DNA of 64,000 nt, taken from Streptomyces sp. NBC_00461 (GTDB lineage Bacteria; Actinomycetota; Actinomycetes; Streptomycetales; Streptomycetaceae). Both the position numbers and the translations under genes were made by a program. The notes below the pieces were generated by a model. That model saw only the letters and a list, made by a program, of their open reading frames with translations. It had not been told where the DNA came from and did no database searches. This document shows, in pieces, positions 9,139 through 18,300 of this stretch (its first letter is position 1; every line of letters starts with the position of its first letter). The stretch spans positions 434,001-498,000 of the forward strand of contig NZ_CP107902.1 of assembly GCF_036013935.1 (NCBI RefSeq), in the 5' to 3' direction.

Positions 9139-9547
9139 GACGACGTCGGCTGTCGGCCGTCCGAAGCTCCACTCCAAGCACCGGGGGCCGAGCCTCTGCG
9201 CGTTGGAAGGGGATTCCGCTGCGTGCTGGCCACCCTGCCACCCTGCTTCTGCGCCCAAGAGGGGCTTACCGTCATGCCGCTGGTGATCGTGGCGGTCGTG
9301 GCGGTCGTGGTCTCCTACCTCTTCACGCTCGGGCTGACCCCGCCGCCGACCACCTCACCCGCCACCGAGCAGGAAGCGCGCCTGTACTTGCGCGGCGGCA
9401 TGACGGCTGCGGGGGTACGGGCGCCTCTCGGAGCCGCCGACAGGGCCATCGGCCGCGGTACCCACGAGCCGGTCCCCCGAGAGCACAGGCTTCCGCGCAA
9501 CACTCATGGGCCACTACCGATTGCGGGCTGGGGTGGTGCTGCATCTC
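9139..9547. other. Intergenic region with a possible short hydrophobic reading frame
   Basis: No convincing gene is present. An ATG at 9274 opens a rightward reading with a strongly hydrophobic start (MPLVIVAVVAVVVSYLF) followed by polar residues, but the frame then runs open into the neighbouring membrane-protein gene and beyond, as GC-rich shadows do. It may be the remnant of a small single-segment membrane protein. There is no recognisable promoter motif. Confidence 0.3.
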
Positions 9548-9991
9548 ATGGATCCCATGCAGCAACAAACCTCTCCACCAGACGGTGCCGTCCCCCCGAT
9601 GGAGCGATCGCACTGGGTGGCCTTCGCCGGAATCCTGCTACTGGTCAGCGCCCTCTTCAACCTGCTCAACGGATTTGTGGCGATCTTCAATCACGGCTAC
9701 TACTCGACCGTCTATTCCGGAGGCAACCGGCTGCTCATCTTCAACTACACGGCTTGGGGCTGGATCTGGGTCGCCATCGGCATCGTGATGGCCCTGGCGG
9801 GTCTCGGCGTGCTCGTGGGCTCCAGAGCGGCGCGGCTGACGGGCGTCTGTCTGGCAGCGTTCTGTCTCGTCGGTCAGATGATCTTCCTTCCGGTCTACCC
9901 ATTCTGGTCTCTGTTCACGATGCTGGTGTCCGTGCTGGTCATCTACGGTCTGCTGGCCGAACCGCGACACGTGCACGGCGCGCGCGTGTAG
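9548..9991 (+). CDS. Four-segment membrane protein (DUF7144-like)
   Basis: The 147-residue protein starts MDPMQQQTSPPDGAVPPMERSH and then shows four hydrophobic segments: VAFAGILLLVSALFNLLNGF, YTAWGWIWVAIGIVMALAGL, LTGVCLAAFCLVGQMIFLPV and FWSLFTMLVSVLVIYGLLA. This pattern and the conserved tryptophan-rich second helix match small actinobacterial membrane proteins of the DUF7144 type, which have no known function. The start could be 9548 or 9557; neither has a strong ribosome site, and an upstream ATG at 9506 would add an unrelated leader. It stands alone, followed by an IS remnant. Confidence 0.7.
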   Translation: MDPMQQQTSPPDGAVPPMERSHWVAFAGILLLVSALFNLLNGFVAIFNHGYYSTVYSGGNRLLIFNYTAWGWIWVAIGIVMALAGLGVLVGSRAARLTGVCLAAFCLVGQMIFLPVYPFWSLFTMLVSVLVIYGLLAEPRHVHGARV

Positions 9992-10109
9992 CGCAGCGCA
10001 GGCCCGGAGGACATCGCCGCACCGGGGCCCGGCTCGCGGCGGTTGTCGCGCCTGTGGTGGCACCGCTACTGGCACCCTGCCCGCTCGGTGTCGGTGGCGC
10101 ACACCGAGC

Positions 10110-10925
10110 TGCGATAGTCGACCCGTGCCCGAGGAGCAGCGCGGACTGCATTCCGCTGCGCGAGCTTGGCTGGGGAGGAGACGAGGAGGGCGACACCCTG
10201 AACGTGTTCGGCCGCGGTATCCCGTTCAGGGCAGCGGGCCAGGACGTCCTTCAGCGCGGCACGCTCGTCCTCGCTCGGGGTCGCGGGCCGACGAGTGAGC
10301 CAGCCGGTGACGCGCCGCACCGTCCGCCGAGGAGGCAGCGCCTGCGGCGGCGCGGCGCGCAGGGCGGCGATGTAGGCGCGGAGCACCCGGTAGGCGCCGG
10401 GGGCGTTCTGGGAGATCAGTTCGTGATGCAGGCGCTTGATGTTCGTGCGTCCTGCGGCGAACCGCCGCTCCAGATAGAGCTCGTAGGGGGCCAGGCGGCT
10501 GGGGCGGGGACGGTTCCCCCGGAGGGTGTCCTGACAGGTGGCCGTACGTGCGTATCGCAGCACGGTGTTGAGCCCCCAGCCCAGATTCCGGGCGACCGCC
10601 CGGCACAAGTGCCCCTGAGCGAGCAGCTCGTGAACCAGGGCGTGCGCGACCTTATTGCGATGCGCTCGCCGGCCATCAAGGTCCGGTCCGCCGTGCACGC
10701 AGTCGTCGGTCGACGCTCCAACGGCCCTCGGTGTTCGTGGCGTTGGCCCATTCAGGCATTCGCGGTGGGCCGCGACACAGGTTTCCACTGCCCGGCCGAT
10801 GCCCTGGCGGCAGGTGGAACCGGTCGGCGACCTGGATGGCCGCGGGAGCGCCGAGCCGCATGCCGTCGACGTAGACGCCCGCCCTGTCCCGGCAGATGAT
10901 CTCTACGCCCGGGTGGGCTGCCGGC
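10110..10925 (-). pseudogene. ISL3-family transposase, central fragment (N- and C-termini missing)
   Basis: Leftward translation gives [19 protein letters not shown] followed by [15 protein letters not shown], the catalytic DDE core of ISL3-type transposases. After a frame change the HTH-like region HRNKVAHALVHELLAQGHL and the stretch ending in HVQGVALLVSSPAKLAQ follow. The reading stops resembling the family just before the LPALHAF segment, and the N-terminal zinc-binding part is absent. The missing C-terminal piece is found on the opposite strand at 14188-14320. At least one frameshift (near 10750) and both truncations mean it cannot make an active enzyme. Confidence 0.8.
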
Positions 10926-10934
10926 CTGCGACCC

Positions 10935-11507
10935 TCACAGCCCGGGAGCATCGAATCCATTGAGAGCCCACAGTGCGCCGGAGTACCACAGCAGTCCGAT
11001 GAGGCAGACCAGGACGCTGCCGGTGACTGGGAGCATCCAGCCCGGCAGTCGGCGGCTGTGAACCACGAGTACCTTGGCGACGAACGCGCCGTACAGGGCG
11101 CAGCCGGCAACGGAGTGCAGGAAGACTCGTGTGCTTGTGGTCTCCACGCCGTACGTGCTGAGGCAGTGGTAGCTGATGGGCAGCGACAGCAGGAAAGCGA
11201 CCCACCCCACCACTCGGTGCCCGGTACGGACCGGGCGAGGCGCCGCCTGCAGGCCGGGAAGGCGGTGGTACATCCACAAAGCCAGTAGGAGTTGGACGAG
11301 AGCAAGGCCGAACAGGGCGCTTCCGAGACGGGCCTTGAGGTCGACCGCGTCGGTGCCGTGGGCGCCGAACAGTCCCATCCCGTACTGAGGGCTGTGGTGA
11401 CGCCCGGTCACCCAGATCGCCACCGCGACGGCCACGGAGGCGGCCAGCACCAGCGCAGCGGCGGCCCAGGCAGACCGCCGCCCAGAAGTAGGGTGGTCCG
11501 CTGTCAT
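10935..11507 (-). CDS. DUF6529 family membrane protein (b561-like helix bundle)
   Basis: The 190-residue protein has about five hydrophobic segments. The first is [20 protein letters not shown]; later ones contain histidines in [19 protein letters not shown] and [19 protein letters not shown], spaced as in cytochrome b561-like heme-binding bundles. DUF6529 is a Streptomyces family without a proven role. AGAGGA lies eight bases before the ATG. It follows the COG4315 lipoprotein gene by 42 bp on the same strand, a pairing that suggests shared envelope or redox work. Heme binding is inferred from the histidines only. Confidence 0.75.
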   Translation of the reverse strand: MTADHPTSGRRSAWAAAALVLAASVAVAVAIWVTGRHHSPQYGMGLFGAHGTDAVDLKARLGSALFGLALVQLLLALWMYHRLPGLQAAPRPVRTGHRVVGWVAFLLSLPISYHCLSTYGVETTSTRVFLHSVAGCALYGAFVAKVLVVHSRRLPGWMLPVTGSVLVCLIGLLWYSGALWALNGFDAPGL

Positions 11508-11549
11508 CGTCGCATCCTCTGTCCGGCCGCGAATTCGGTGGTGGTCAGC

Positions 11550-12095
11550 TCAATCCACCTTCTGGCCGCTCACGTCGAGCACGTACCACGCGGCGCCGAA
11601 CTGGTTGAGATCCTGGCCGTTCGTGTCGCCCGGCTTGGAGTCTCCGGCATACCCGTACAGCGGATGTCCGTGATAGGTGACCTGGGTCTTGCCGTCGGAC
11701 CGCTTTGTCGTGCCCAGCAGTCCTGACTTGGCCGAGCCGCCCGCCGTCGGACTACCGGACGTCAGCAGCGGCGGCCAGGCCGCGGCGCACGAACCGTTGC
11801 AGGTCGACTGCGTCGATTTGTCGGCCTCGAACAGGTACAGGGTCCGGCCCTTCGCATCGACCAGGATCGTGCCGAGCTTGCCGGCCGTGGCGGTCTTGAC
11901 CGTGGCCTGCGCACTGGCCGAGGCGCTGCTCGCTGGTGCGGAGGGGCTTTTGCCGTAGCCAGAAGCAGCGCTCGAGGCCTCGCTCGACGGCGTGGCCGAC
12001 GACGAACCACCACCGCTGGAGCAGCCACTCGCTCCGACGGCGAGCGCCACAAAGGCAGCGGTACATGCAACATTAGCCAGGCGGATACGCCTCAT
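11550..12095 (-). CDS. COG4315-type secreted-repeat lipoprotein
   Basis: The 181-residue protein starts with a lipoprotein signal peptide, with a lipobox VGASGC and the modified cysteine at residue 25. A low-complexity Ser/Ala linker follows. Two copies of the secreted repeat (PF03640-like) then appear: LGTILVDAKGRTLYLFEADK with TCNGSCAAAWPPLLTSG, and a second ending YHGHPLYGYAGDSKPGDTNG. It should be anchored on the outer face of the membrane. The repeat function is unknown. GAGGAG lies five bases before the ATG at 12095, which is better spaced than for the GTG at 12098. It is the first gene of a pair with the DUF6529 protein. Confidence 0.88.
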   Translation of the reverse strand: MRRIRLANVACTAAFVALAVGASGCSSGGGSSSATPSSEASSAASGYGKSPSAPASSASASAQATVKTATAGKLGTILVDAKGRTLYLFEADKSTQSTCNGSCAAAWPPLLTSGSPTAGGSAKSGLLGTTKRSDGKTQVTYHGHPLYGYAGDSKPGDTNGQDLNQFGAAWYVLDVSGQKVD

Positions 12096-12520
12096 CACAG
12101 CTCCTCAGCATCGGCCGACCCAGTCGATCGGTCCAATAGAGCCATGCTTGCCCCGGTCTCCGGGATCCCGTGCCCTACGGCGCCACGGCGCCGGGATTTT
12201 TCGCTCAGTTGGACGACTCGGCCCGTCGCCCGGCTGACGTGCTGCGCGGTTGTCCGAACTGTGCGGGTGGCCGACCGGCACTGGACAGTGATCGTGAGCC
12301 AACCCTGATCGTTGTAAGAACAGACTGGTGCCGGCGACAAACCCAGTCAGTCACCTGGTGGTGGCGCAGGCGCGGGGCACACTCCGGCCTGGTGCCCCCG
12401 GTCAGGCCGACCTGCTAGCGGCCGAGTCGTCGCGGAGCTCCGGACGGCCAAGTTCTTTGAGCCATCCAACGCCGACAAGCTCACAGCCATACCCAGACCC
12501 CAGTTCGAGTCGTCCGTCGC
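12096..12520. other. Intergenic region, no supported gene
   Basis: This 425-bp gap separates the lipoprotein gene from the surface-protein gene on the same strand. Both strands are open for short stretches, but codon use is poor and nothing matches a family. A weak rightward resemblance to the ISL3 motif RRPVDVL is present near 12210 (ARRPADVL) and may be a scrap of the flanking IS, but this is too short to be certain. Confidence 0.3.
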
Positions 12521-12750
12521 TCAGTGCGAACGCCTGCGCCGACGGACGACGAGGACCGCACCGCCCAGCAGGGCGGCGCAGCCCGCCGCGGTGGCGATGA
12601 GAGCCGTCCGACTCTCGCCCGTGGCGGCCAGGGTGCCGTCGGATGACGCCGTCGCGGTCGGTGTGGCCGACGCGCCGAAGGCGAAGGTGACGCTGTCGTT
12701 GGAGGCGTCCGGGTCATGGAGGGGGATGCCGGCCGGGACGCACGCTCGCC
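12521..12750 (-). pseudogene. Detached LAXTG sorting signal of the surface protein
   Basis: In the reading frame next to that of the upstream gene, the sequence encodes IPLHDPDASNDSVTFAFG, a short linker, LAATGE, a hydrophobic stretch (LIATAAGCAALLGGAVLVV) and a terminal RRRRRSH. This is a complete class E sortase (LAXTG) cell-wall sorting signal. It has no start codon of its own and directly continues the body of the protein encoded at 12714-14075 once one base is removed near 12745. It is the natural C-terminus of that protein. Confidence 0.8.
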
Positions 12751-14075
12751 GTGCCCTTGGCGCCGTCGTACCCCTTGGCAGTCTTCCCCCACAGCACGAA
12801 CAGCTGGCTCTTGCCGGCGGCGACACCGAACGGCACGGGGCACACGTAATGCCGGTGACCCGCCTCGAAAGGCGCCGTCCTGGTGCTGCTGACCCAGACC
12901 AGGCACTGGCCGTACGGGGTGTCCTCGCCCTCCTCGAAAGCGTTGCCGGTCGCGACCGTGCCCTTGGGCAGGACGACGTCGACCAGGGCGACGGCCTTGC
13001 CGGTGATGCTGTACACGGAGGCCGGGCCCTGGTTGACGGCGTTGAGGTCGAGGGTCCATGCACCCGCCTTGCGGCCCGGCTTCGTCGTGGCCTTGGCCGC
13101 GAGATCCGCGAAGTTGTCGGCCGAGACGGTGAACCGACCCTTGGCACCGGTCTCGAATCCGCTTCCCGACCCGGAGGCCGGGACCAGGGTGAGTGCGGGT
13201 CCGGTGCCCCGCTCACTGCCGCCGCCGGGTTGTACGTTCGGCCTGAGGAGTGTGACCGAGTAGTCGGTCACGGCGTTCAGGACACGCTTGCCGACGGTGG
13301 CGGTCAGGGGACTGCTCAGCTCCACAGTGGCCCCGGCGGGCACGGGCGCCGTGAAGATACAGGTGACGGATGTGTGGCCGCCCGGTTCAACCGCATCGTC
13401 CCCTGCGCCGTAGGTGCAGTTGGAGAACTTCCGGTCGAAGGCCAGACCGCCCTCCGATTCCCACCGCACCATGACGCGCCGGTCAGTGGTCAGATCCCCG
13501 CTGTTGCGGAGCTGAAGCGGAAGAGCGATCCGGGAACCGATCTTGGCGTGAGACACATCAGGAATCTTGCCGACGACCAGGTTCGGAATTCCGACGACCA
13601 CCTTCGCGTTCGCGGTGGCCCCGGTGGCTTTGTCCGCGGTAATCGAGTACTTGATCGTGCCGGTGTCGCCGAGCCTCGCTTCCGCGTCCGCACGCACGGT
13701 GAAATGGACCAAACGGCTCTGTGCGGAATCCGAGTTGACGCAGGTGATGACCTGCCCGTCGGCCTTGCATCTCGGGTCGTCGACAGCGACTCTCGCGATG
13801 CCCGTCAGGTCACGTGCGTCGATCACGAGCGTGTCGTTCGTGGGTACGGGCACCTGTGCTCCGCCGTCCCAGAACATCCAGCTCACATCGGCCGACTGCG
13901 CCGCCGACCCCACGTTGAGCTGCTTATCCGCCTCGATCGTCGCGTATGCCCGCGTCGGCAGGGGTGACGGTGTCGCAGACGGACCGTCGGCCCCGGCGGC
14001 TGCACAGGGCGCCAGGGCGAGCACCACGGCGGCCAGCACTGCCCCAACCACCTTGCCCTTGGATTTCATGCACAT
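12714..14075 (-). CDS. Secreted surface protein body, frameshifted before its LAXTG anchor
   Basis: The protein starts MCMKSKGKVVGAVLAAVVLA, a Sec signal peptide, and continues for about 420 residues with Ig-like beta-rich segments (for example GATVELSSPLTATVGKRVLN and PLQLRNSGDLTTDRRV) and paired cysteines. The reading ends at TASVRPGRHPPP, while the true tail with the sortase signal lies one base out of frame (12521-12750). As written the product would be secreted but not wall-anchored. Either a one-base insertion occurred near 12745, or this is a sequencing error, or a phase-variable frameshift. No convincing ribosome site precedes the ATG at 14075; 14069 is an alternative. Function unknown. 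Confidence 0.7.
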   Translation of the reverse strand: MCMKSKGKVVGAVLAAVVLALAPCAAAGADGPSATPSPLPTRAYATIEADKQLNVGSAAQSADVSWMFWDGGAQVPVPTNDTLVIDARDLTGIARVAVDDPRCKADGQVITCVNSDSAQSRLVHFTVRADAEARLGDTGTIKYSITADKATGATANAKVVVGIPNLVVGKIPDVSHAKIGSRIALPLQLRNSGDLTTDRRVMVRWESEGGLAFDRKFSNCTYGAGDDAVEPGGHTSVTCIFTAPVPAGATVELSSPLTATVGKRVLNAVTDYSVTLLRPNVQPGGGSERGTGPALTLVPASGSGSGFETGAKGRFTVSADNFADLAAKATTKPGRKAGAWTLDLNAVNQGPASVYSITGKAVALVDVVLPKGTVATGNAFEEGEDTPYGQCLVWVSSTRTAPFEAGHRHYVCPVPFGVAAGKSQLFVLWGKTAKGYDGAKGTASVRPGRHPPP

Positions 14076-14187
14076 TCGACGCGCGAGACACCCCGAAAGT
14101 TGCCCAGCAGCCGCCTGCTGCTCATTGGCTGTAGGGCTGGCGCCGCGGTGACGCGGTTTCTGGAAAGAGGAGGGCCCTCCGGCGACC

Positions 14188-14320
14188 GCGTCCTCGCGGA
14201 CAACCTGCCCGCCCTCCACGCCCTGGTCAACGGCATGAAACCGACCTGGCCGCGGACACCGCCGGCCTGTCCACGCACTGGAACTCCGGCCAGGTCGAGG
14301 GGCCAGCGAGATCGTGAATC
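14188..14320 (+). pseudogene. ISL3-family transposase, C-terminal fragment
   Basis: Rightward reading gives LADNLPALHALVNG and, after a frame change near 14240, AADTAGLSTHWNSGQVEG, the hallmark C-terminal motif of ISL3 transposases. Nothing of the rest of the enzyme is on this strand here. It starts almost exactly where the leftward central fragment at 10110-10925 stops, so the two are complementary parts of a single ancestral gene in opposite orientation. Confidence 0.7.
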
Positions 14321-14460
14321 TCCAACCTGGGTATCCGGTTGCCGGTGTTCGTGGACGCCCGGTCCGGCGGGCGGGATTTCAACCAATTCCTGCAATTCCT
14401 GACCGCACCGCCGGCTCCTCGGCTCGGCAAGCACGGGGGCAAACACGAGGACCCCGACCG

Positions 14461-14630
14461 TGAACCGCGCCGCAGGATCCTCGGCGATCCGCGCCACCGG
14501 GATGCCCTGCGCGGACGGCAGCGCCATCTGGGCCCGCCGCCAGGTCACTACCGCGCCCCTGCGGATGATCCGCAGCAGCCGCCGGCCCTCGTCATCATCG
14601 ATCTCACGGACCTGCACTCGTATCGCCACC
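14461..14630 (-). pseudogene. IS630-type transposase, N-terminal HTH fragment
   Basis: Leftward reading gives RVQVREIDDDEGRRLLRIIR and VVTWRRAQMALPSAQGIPVARIAE, which matches the N-terminal helix-turn-helix of Streptomyces IS630-like transposases. The two-residue gap before VVTW and the abrupt end show decay. It is flanked by the ISL3 scrap and the ABM gene, so the interval 14.1-14.7 kb is a small IS graveyard. Confidence 0.6.
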
Positions 14631-14709
14631 CGGGCAGCTTGGCGGGACGGCGCTTGCCGCACCAGGAGACAGCTTCGGTTGGTCCCCGTGCTGTCGCGCT
14701 CCGCAGGAC

Positions 14710-15063
14710 CTACGCTCGCTTGAACCCGTGGCTTCGCTCCACTTTCGCCACGTGCAGCGTGTAGCTCTGGTACCACTCGGCTTGCCCACGCTTTTGCGCC
14801 GCGCGGTGCTCGGGGTTGGTCCGCCACTCCGCGAGGGCGTCGGCGTCCCGGAAGTACCCGACGGTGATGCCGAGCCCGCCTGGAGTCTGCGCGTGGTCCA
14901 TCCCCAGGAACCCCGGGACGTCCTTCACCAGGTCTTCCATGCGGGCGTTGGTCTCGCTGTAGCCGCTCTGTTCCTGGGCTCGCACCGTGGTGAAGACAGC
15001 TATGTAGTAGGGGGGTTCATACGCTTCGACGGGTGTGGCAAGCGCTTCCGGGTGATCGCTCAT
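14710..15063 (-). CDS. Antibiotic biosynthesis monooxygenase (ABM) family protein
   Basis: The 117-residue protein contains YYIAVFTTVRAQEQSGYSET, then VPGFLGMDHAQTPGGLGITV and YFRDADALAEWRTNPEHRAA, the beta-alpha-beta ferredoxin-like fold with the conserved W and H of ABM/heme-degrading-like domains. Members act as cofactor-free oxygenases or heme oxygenases, or have no known substrate. The start at 15063 (MSDHPEALA) keeps the family length; longer readings to 15243 add unrelated residues. It stands alone between IS scraps and the large kinase-phosphatase gene. Confidence 0.8.
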   Translation of the reverse strand: MSDHPEALATPVEAYEPPYYIAVFTTVRAQEQSGYSETNARMEDLVKDVPGFLGMDHAQTPGGLGITVGYFRDADALAEWRTNPEHRAAQKRGQAEWYQSYTLHVAKVERSHGFKRA

Positions 15064-15303
15064 GGCGTCACCGTAAGGCGGGACGTGCCCAACGATCCAG
15101 CGTCTTTCCTGACCGGGATACATGAGGCATAGGGTCCCTGACCGAAGCCGTCCGAGTTCTGGCTCTTGCTCCGTACCGTCCACGATATGACGGTACGGAG
15201 CACGCGCGGTGCCCGTCGTGGCGCAAGGTTCATACGGCTTCAATCAGGTACGGGGAAACGTCGGTACGTGAAGTACGGCTCCGACAGCAGCAGTTGGCGG
15301 ATT

Positions 15304-18300
15304 TCATCCCGGAGCAGTAGTGGTCGGCCGTATGGCACTTCCGTCAACCTGCGGGTCGCCGGTTCGACACGATGGTTCGGCCGTGGCGGCGAGCAGGGCG
15401 GCGTCGTCGTCGACCCGATCGGGCGTGTTCAGCAGCTCCAGGGCTCGTTCGGTGATCTGCTGGGGGTCGCTGCGGGCGGCGGCGGGCAGCGCGCCGCAGG
15501 TCTGGCGCAGGGCCGCCAGGCAGCTGTCCAGGGACAGCGCCCGGTTTTCCACGAGGCCGTCGGTGTACAGCAGCAGGCTGGTGCCCGCCGGGAACGCCAC
15601 CTCGCGGTCGACTGGGGTGCTGCCCAGTCCCAGCGGCAGCGCCGGGGGCAGCTCCAGATAGGAGGTGTCGGCCGCTACCAGCAGGGGCGGCAGGTGCCCG
15701 CTGGCGGCGTAGCGCAGGCGGTGGCGGTGTGGGTTGTAGACCGCGTACAGGCAGGTGGCGAAGCGTTCGGTGGCGAGCGACTGCAGGTAGGCGTCCAGCC
15801 TGGCCAGCACCTGGGCCGGTCCGGCGCCCTCCATGGCGAGGCTGTGCAGGGCGGAGCGGAGTTGGCCCATCACGATGGCGGCTTCCACGTCGTGGCCCAT
15901 GACGTCGCCTATGGCCAGTCCCACGGCACCGTTGGGCAATGCGAGGACGTCGTACCAGTCGCCGCCGACCTCGGCGCCACGGTTGCTGGCCCGGTAATGG
16001 GTGGCCAGGCGTACCCCGGGCACCTGGGGCAGGCGGTGGGGCAGCAGAGCGCGCTGCAAGGCCAGGGCGATGCGGCGCTCGTTGTGGTACCTGGTGGCGT
16101 TGTCGTAGGCCAGGGCCAGGCGGTGGGCGAGGTTCTCCAGATACTTGTGTTCGACCGCGGAGTAGTCGGTGTGCCGGACCAGTACCAGGGCCCCCAGTGT
16201 CTGGTCATGGGCGTGCAGCGGCAGGGCCAGCACGGCGGCGGGCGGCGGGTGCGGGCCGGCTGGGGCCGCCGGGGCGGTGCCGTTGATCGCATGGTTGGCG
16301 GCGGTTGCCAGGGCCTCGCGGGCAAGAAGGGAGGTGCCGGCGATGTATGACGGGGGCGACTGCGCCGGGGCGGGTCTTGCGGCGGTGAGGTGGATGCTGA
16401 TCTGGTCGGCGAAGTCGGGCAGCAAGATCTGGCCGGCAGTCTGCAGTATCTGGTCCGGGTCGAGGGTGGCGGACAGCCGCAGGCCCGCGTCGGCCAGGGA
16501 GGCCAGCACGGCCAGCTGGTGGCGGGTCTCGGTCAGGGCCTGTTCACGCAGCCGGGACAGCTCCAACCCGGTGCGGACGCGCGCCAGCAGCTGGCGCGCG
16601 GAGAAGGGTTTGGCCAGGTAGTCGTCGGCGCCGGCCTGTCGGCCCTGCACGGATTCCTCCTCGCCGGCGCGGGCGGTGAGCAGGACGATGGGCAGGCGGG
16701 CGGTGCGCGAGTCGGCGCGCAGCGCCCGGACCAGCTCGAAGCCGTCCATGCCGGGCATCATCACGTCGCTGAGCACCAGTTCCACCGGCTGCGCCAGGGC
16801 CATCTCCAGGGCGGCCAGGCCGTCGGCGGCGAGCAGCACGTCGTACTCGGGCTCCAGGAGCTGGGTCAGGTAAGCGCGCATGTCGGAGTTGTCGTCAACG
16901 ACCAGCAGGCGGGCCCGGTGGGCGCGGTCGGTTTCGTGCGGCCCGGGGCCGCGGGGGGCATCGTGGTTCTCGGGGGCCTGCGGGGTGCGTGCCGCGGGGG
17001 TGGCCGGGGCGGGGACAGGGTCAGCCGCCAGCCAGCCCAGCGCCTCGTCCACATAGGCCGCGGCGCGGCCCGACCGGCCGCCTCCGCCTTCCCTGGGGGT
17101 TTCTCCGGGGGATCCGGCGTCCGTAGCGGGCGGGGCCGGGCGGGGCCGGTGGGCGGCGGCGAAGGGGAGGTCCACGGTGACGTTGGTGCCCTGGCCGAGC
17201 CGGCTGTCCACGCCGACGGTGCCGCCGTGCGCCTCCACCAGGTCCTTCACCAGCACCAGGCCGAGGCCGCTGCCCTCGTGGGAGCGGGAGCGGGCGCCGC
17301 GGACCCGGTGGAAGCGCTCGAACAGGCGCGGCAGCTCGTCCGCGGGGATGCCGGTGCCGGTGTCGGTCACGGTCAGCCGGGCCCGGTCGCCGGCCGCGGC
17401 CACCTGCACCCGGGCGCCGCCGGTGAAGGTGAATTTCAGGGCGTTGCTGAGCAGGTTGAGGACGATCTTCTCCCACATCTCCCGGTCCAGGGACACCGGC
17501 TTGGACAGCGGCGGGCAGTCCACCTCCAGCGTCAGCCCGGCCACCTCGAAGGCGGAGCGGAACACCCCGGCCAGCTCTGCCGTCGCACCCGCGAGGTCGA
17601 CCGGCTCGAGGGCCGGGTGTATCTGCCCAGCATCGGCCCTGGCGACCTCCAGGAGGGTGTTGACCTGCTTCAGCAGACGCAGGGCGCCGCGCTCGGCCAG
17701 CTCCAGCTGCGCACGCCGCTCGGTCCGGTCCTCGTCGGCCAGGGCCTGCTGGAGCGGGCCCAGAAGCAGGGTGAGCGGGGTGCGCAACTCATGGCTGACG
17801 TTGGCGAAGAAAGTGGTCTTGGCCCGGTCCAGCTCGACCAGCGCCTCCGCCCGTCGGCGCTGCTCGTCGTGGGCGAGCGCGGCCGTCAGCGCTCCGGCCA
17901 CGGCGGCGGCGAGCACCTCCAAGAAGTCCCGGTAGGCCCCCGCCGGCGGGAAGCAGGGGTTGACGCCTACCACCAGGACGCCTCCCACCTGGCCCGCAGA
18001 GTCCAGCGGCAGAGCCAGCCCCTGCTCGACCGGGAGCCGGGAGGCTTCGGCGTGCTGCCCGGCCGTGTTACCGCCGGTGAGCGCGGCGGCCGACAGCGTG
18101 GCGGGGGCACCGTCCGCGAGCACCTGCGCCAGTCGGGCCGCGACCTCCGACCTGTCGGCCTCACTCAGCGAGACGGCCTCGGGCGCCGGCCCGAGCCCGG
18201 CGGAGGCCACCAGCCGCAGCATCCCCGGCTCGGAGGCCAGGTACAGGCCCAAAAACGGGACCTCCTCGGGATAGGAACCCAGCACCTCAGCGACGACGCA

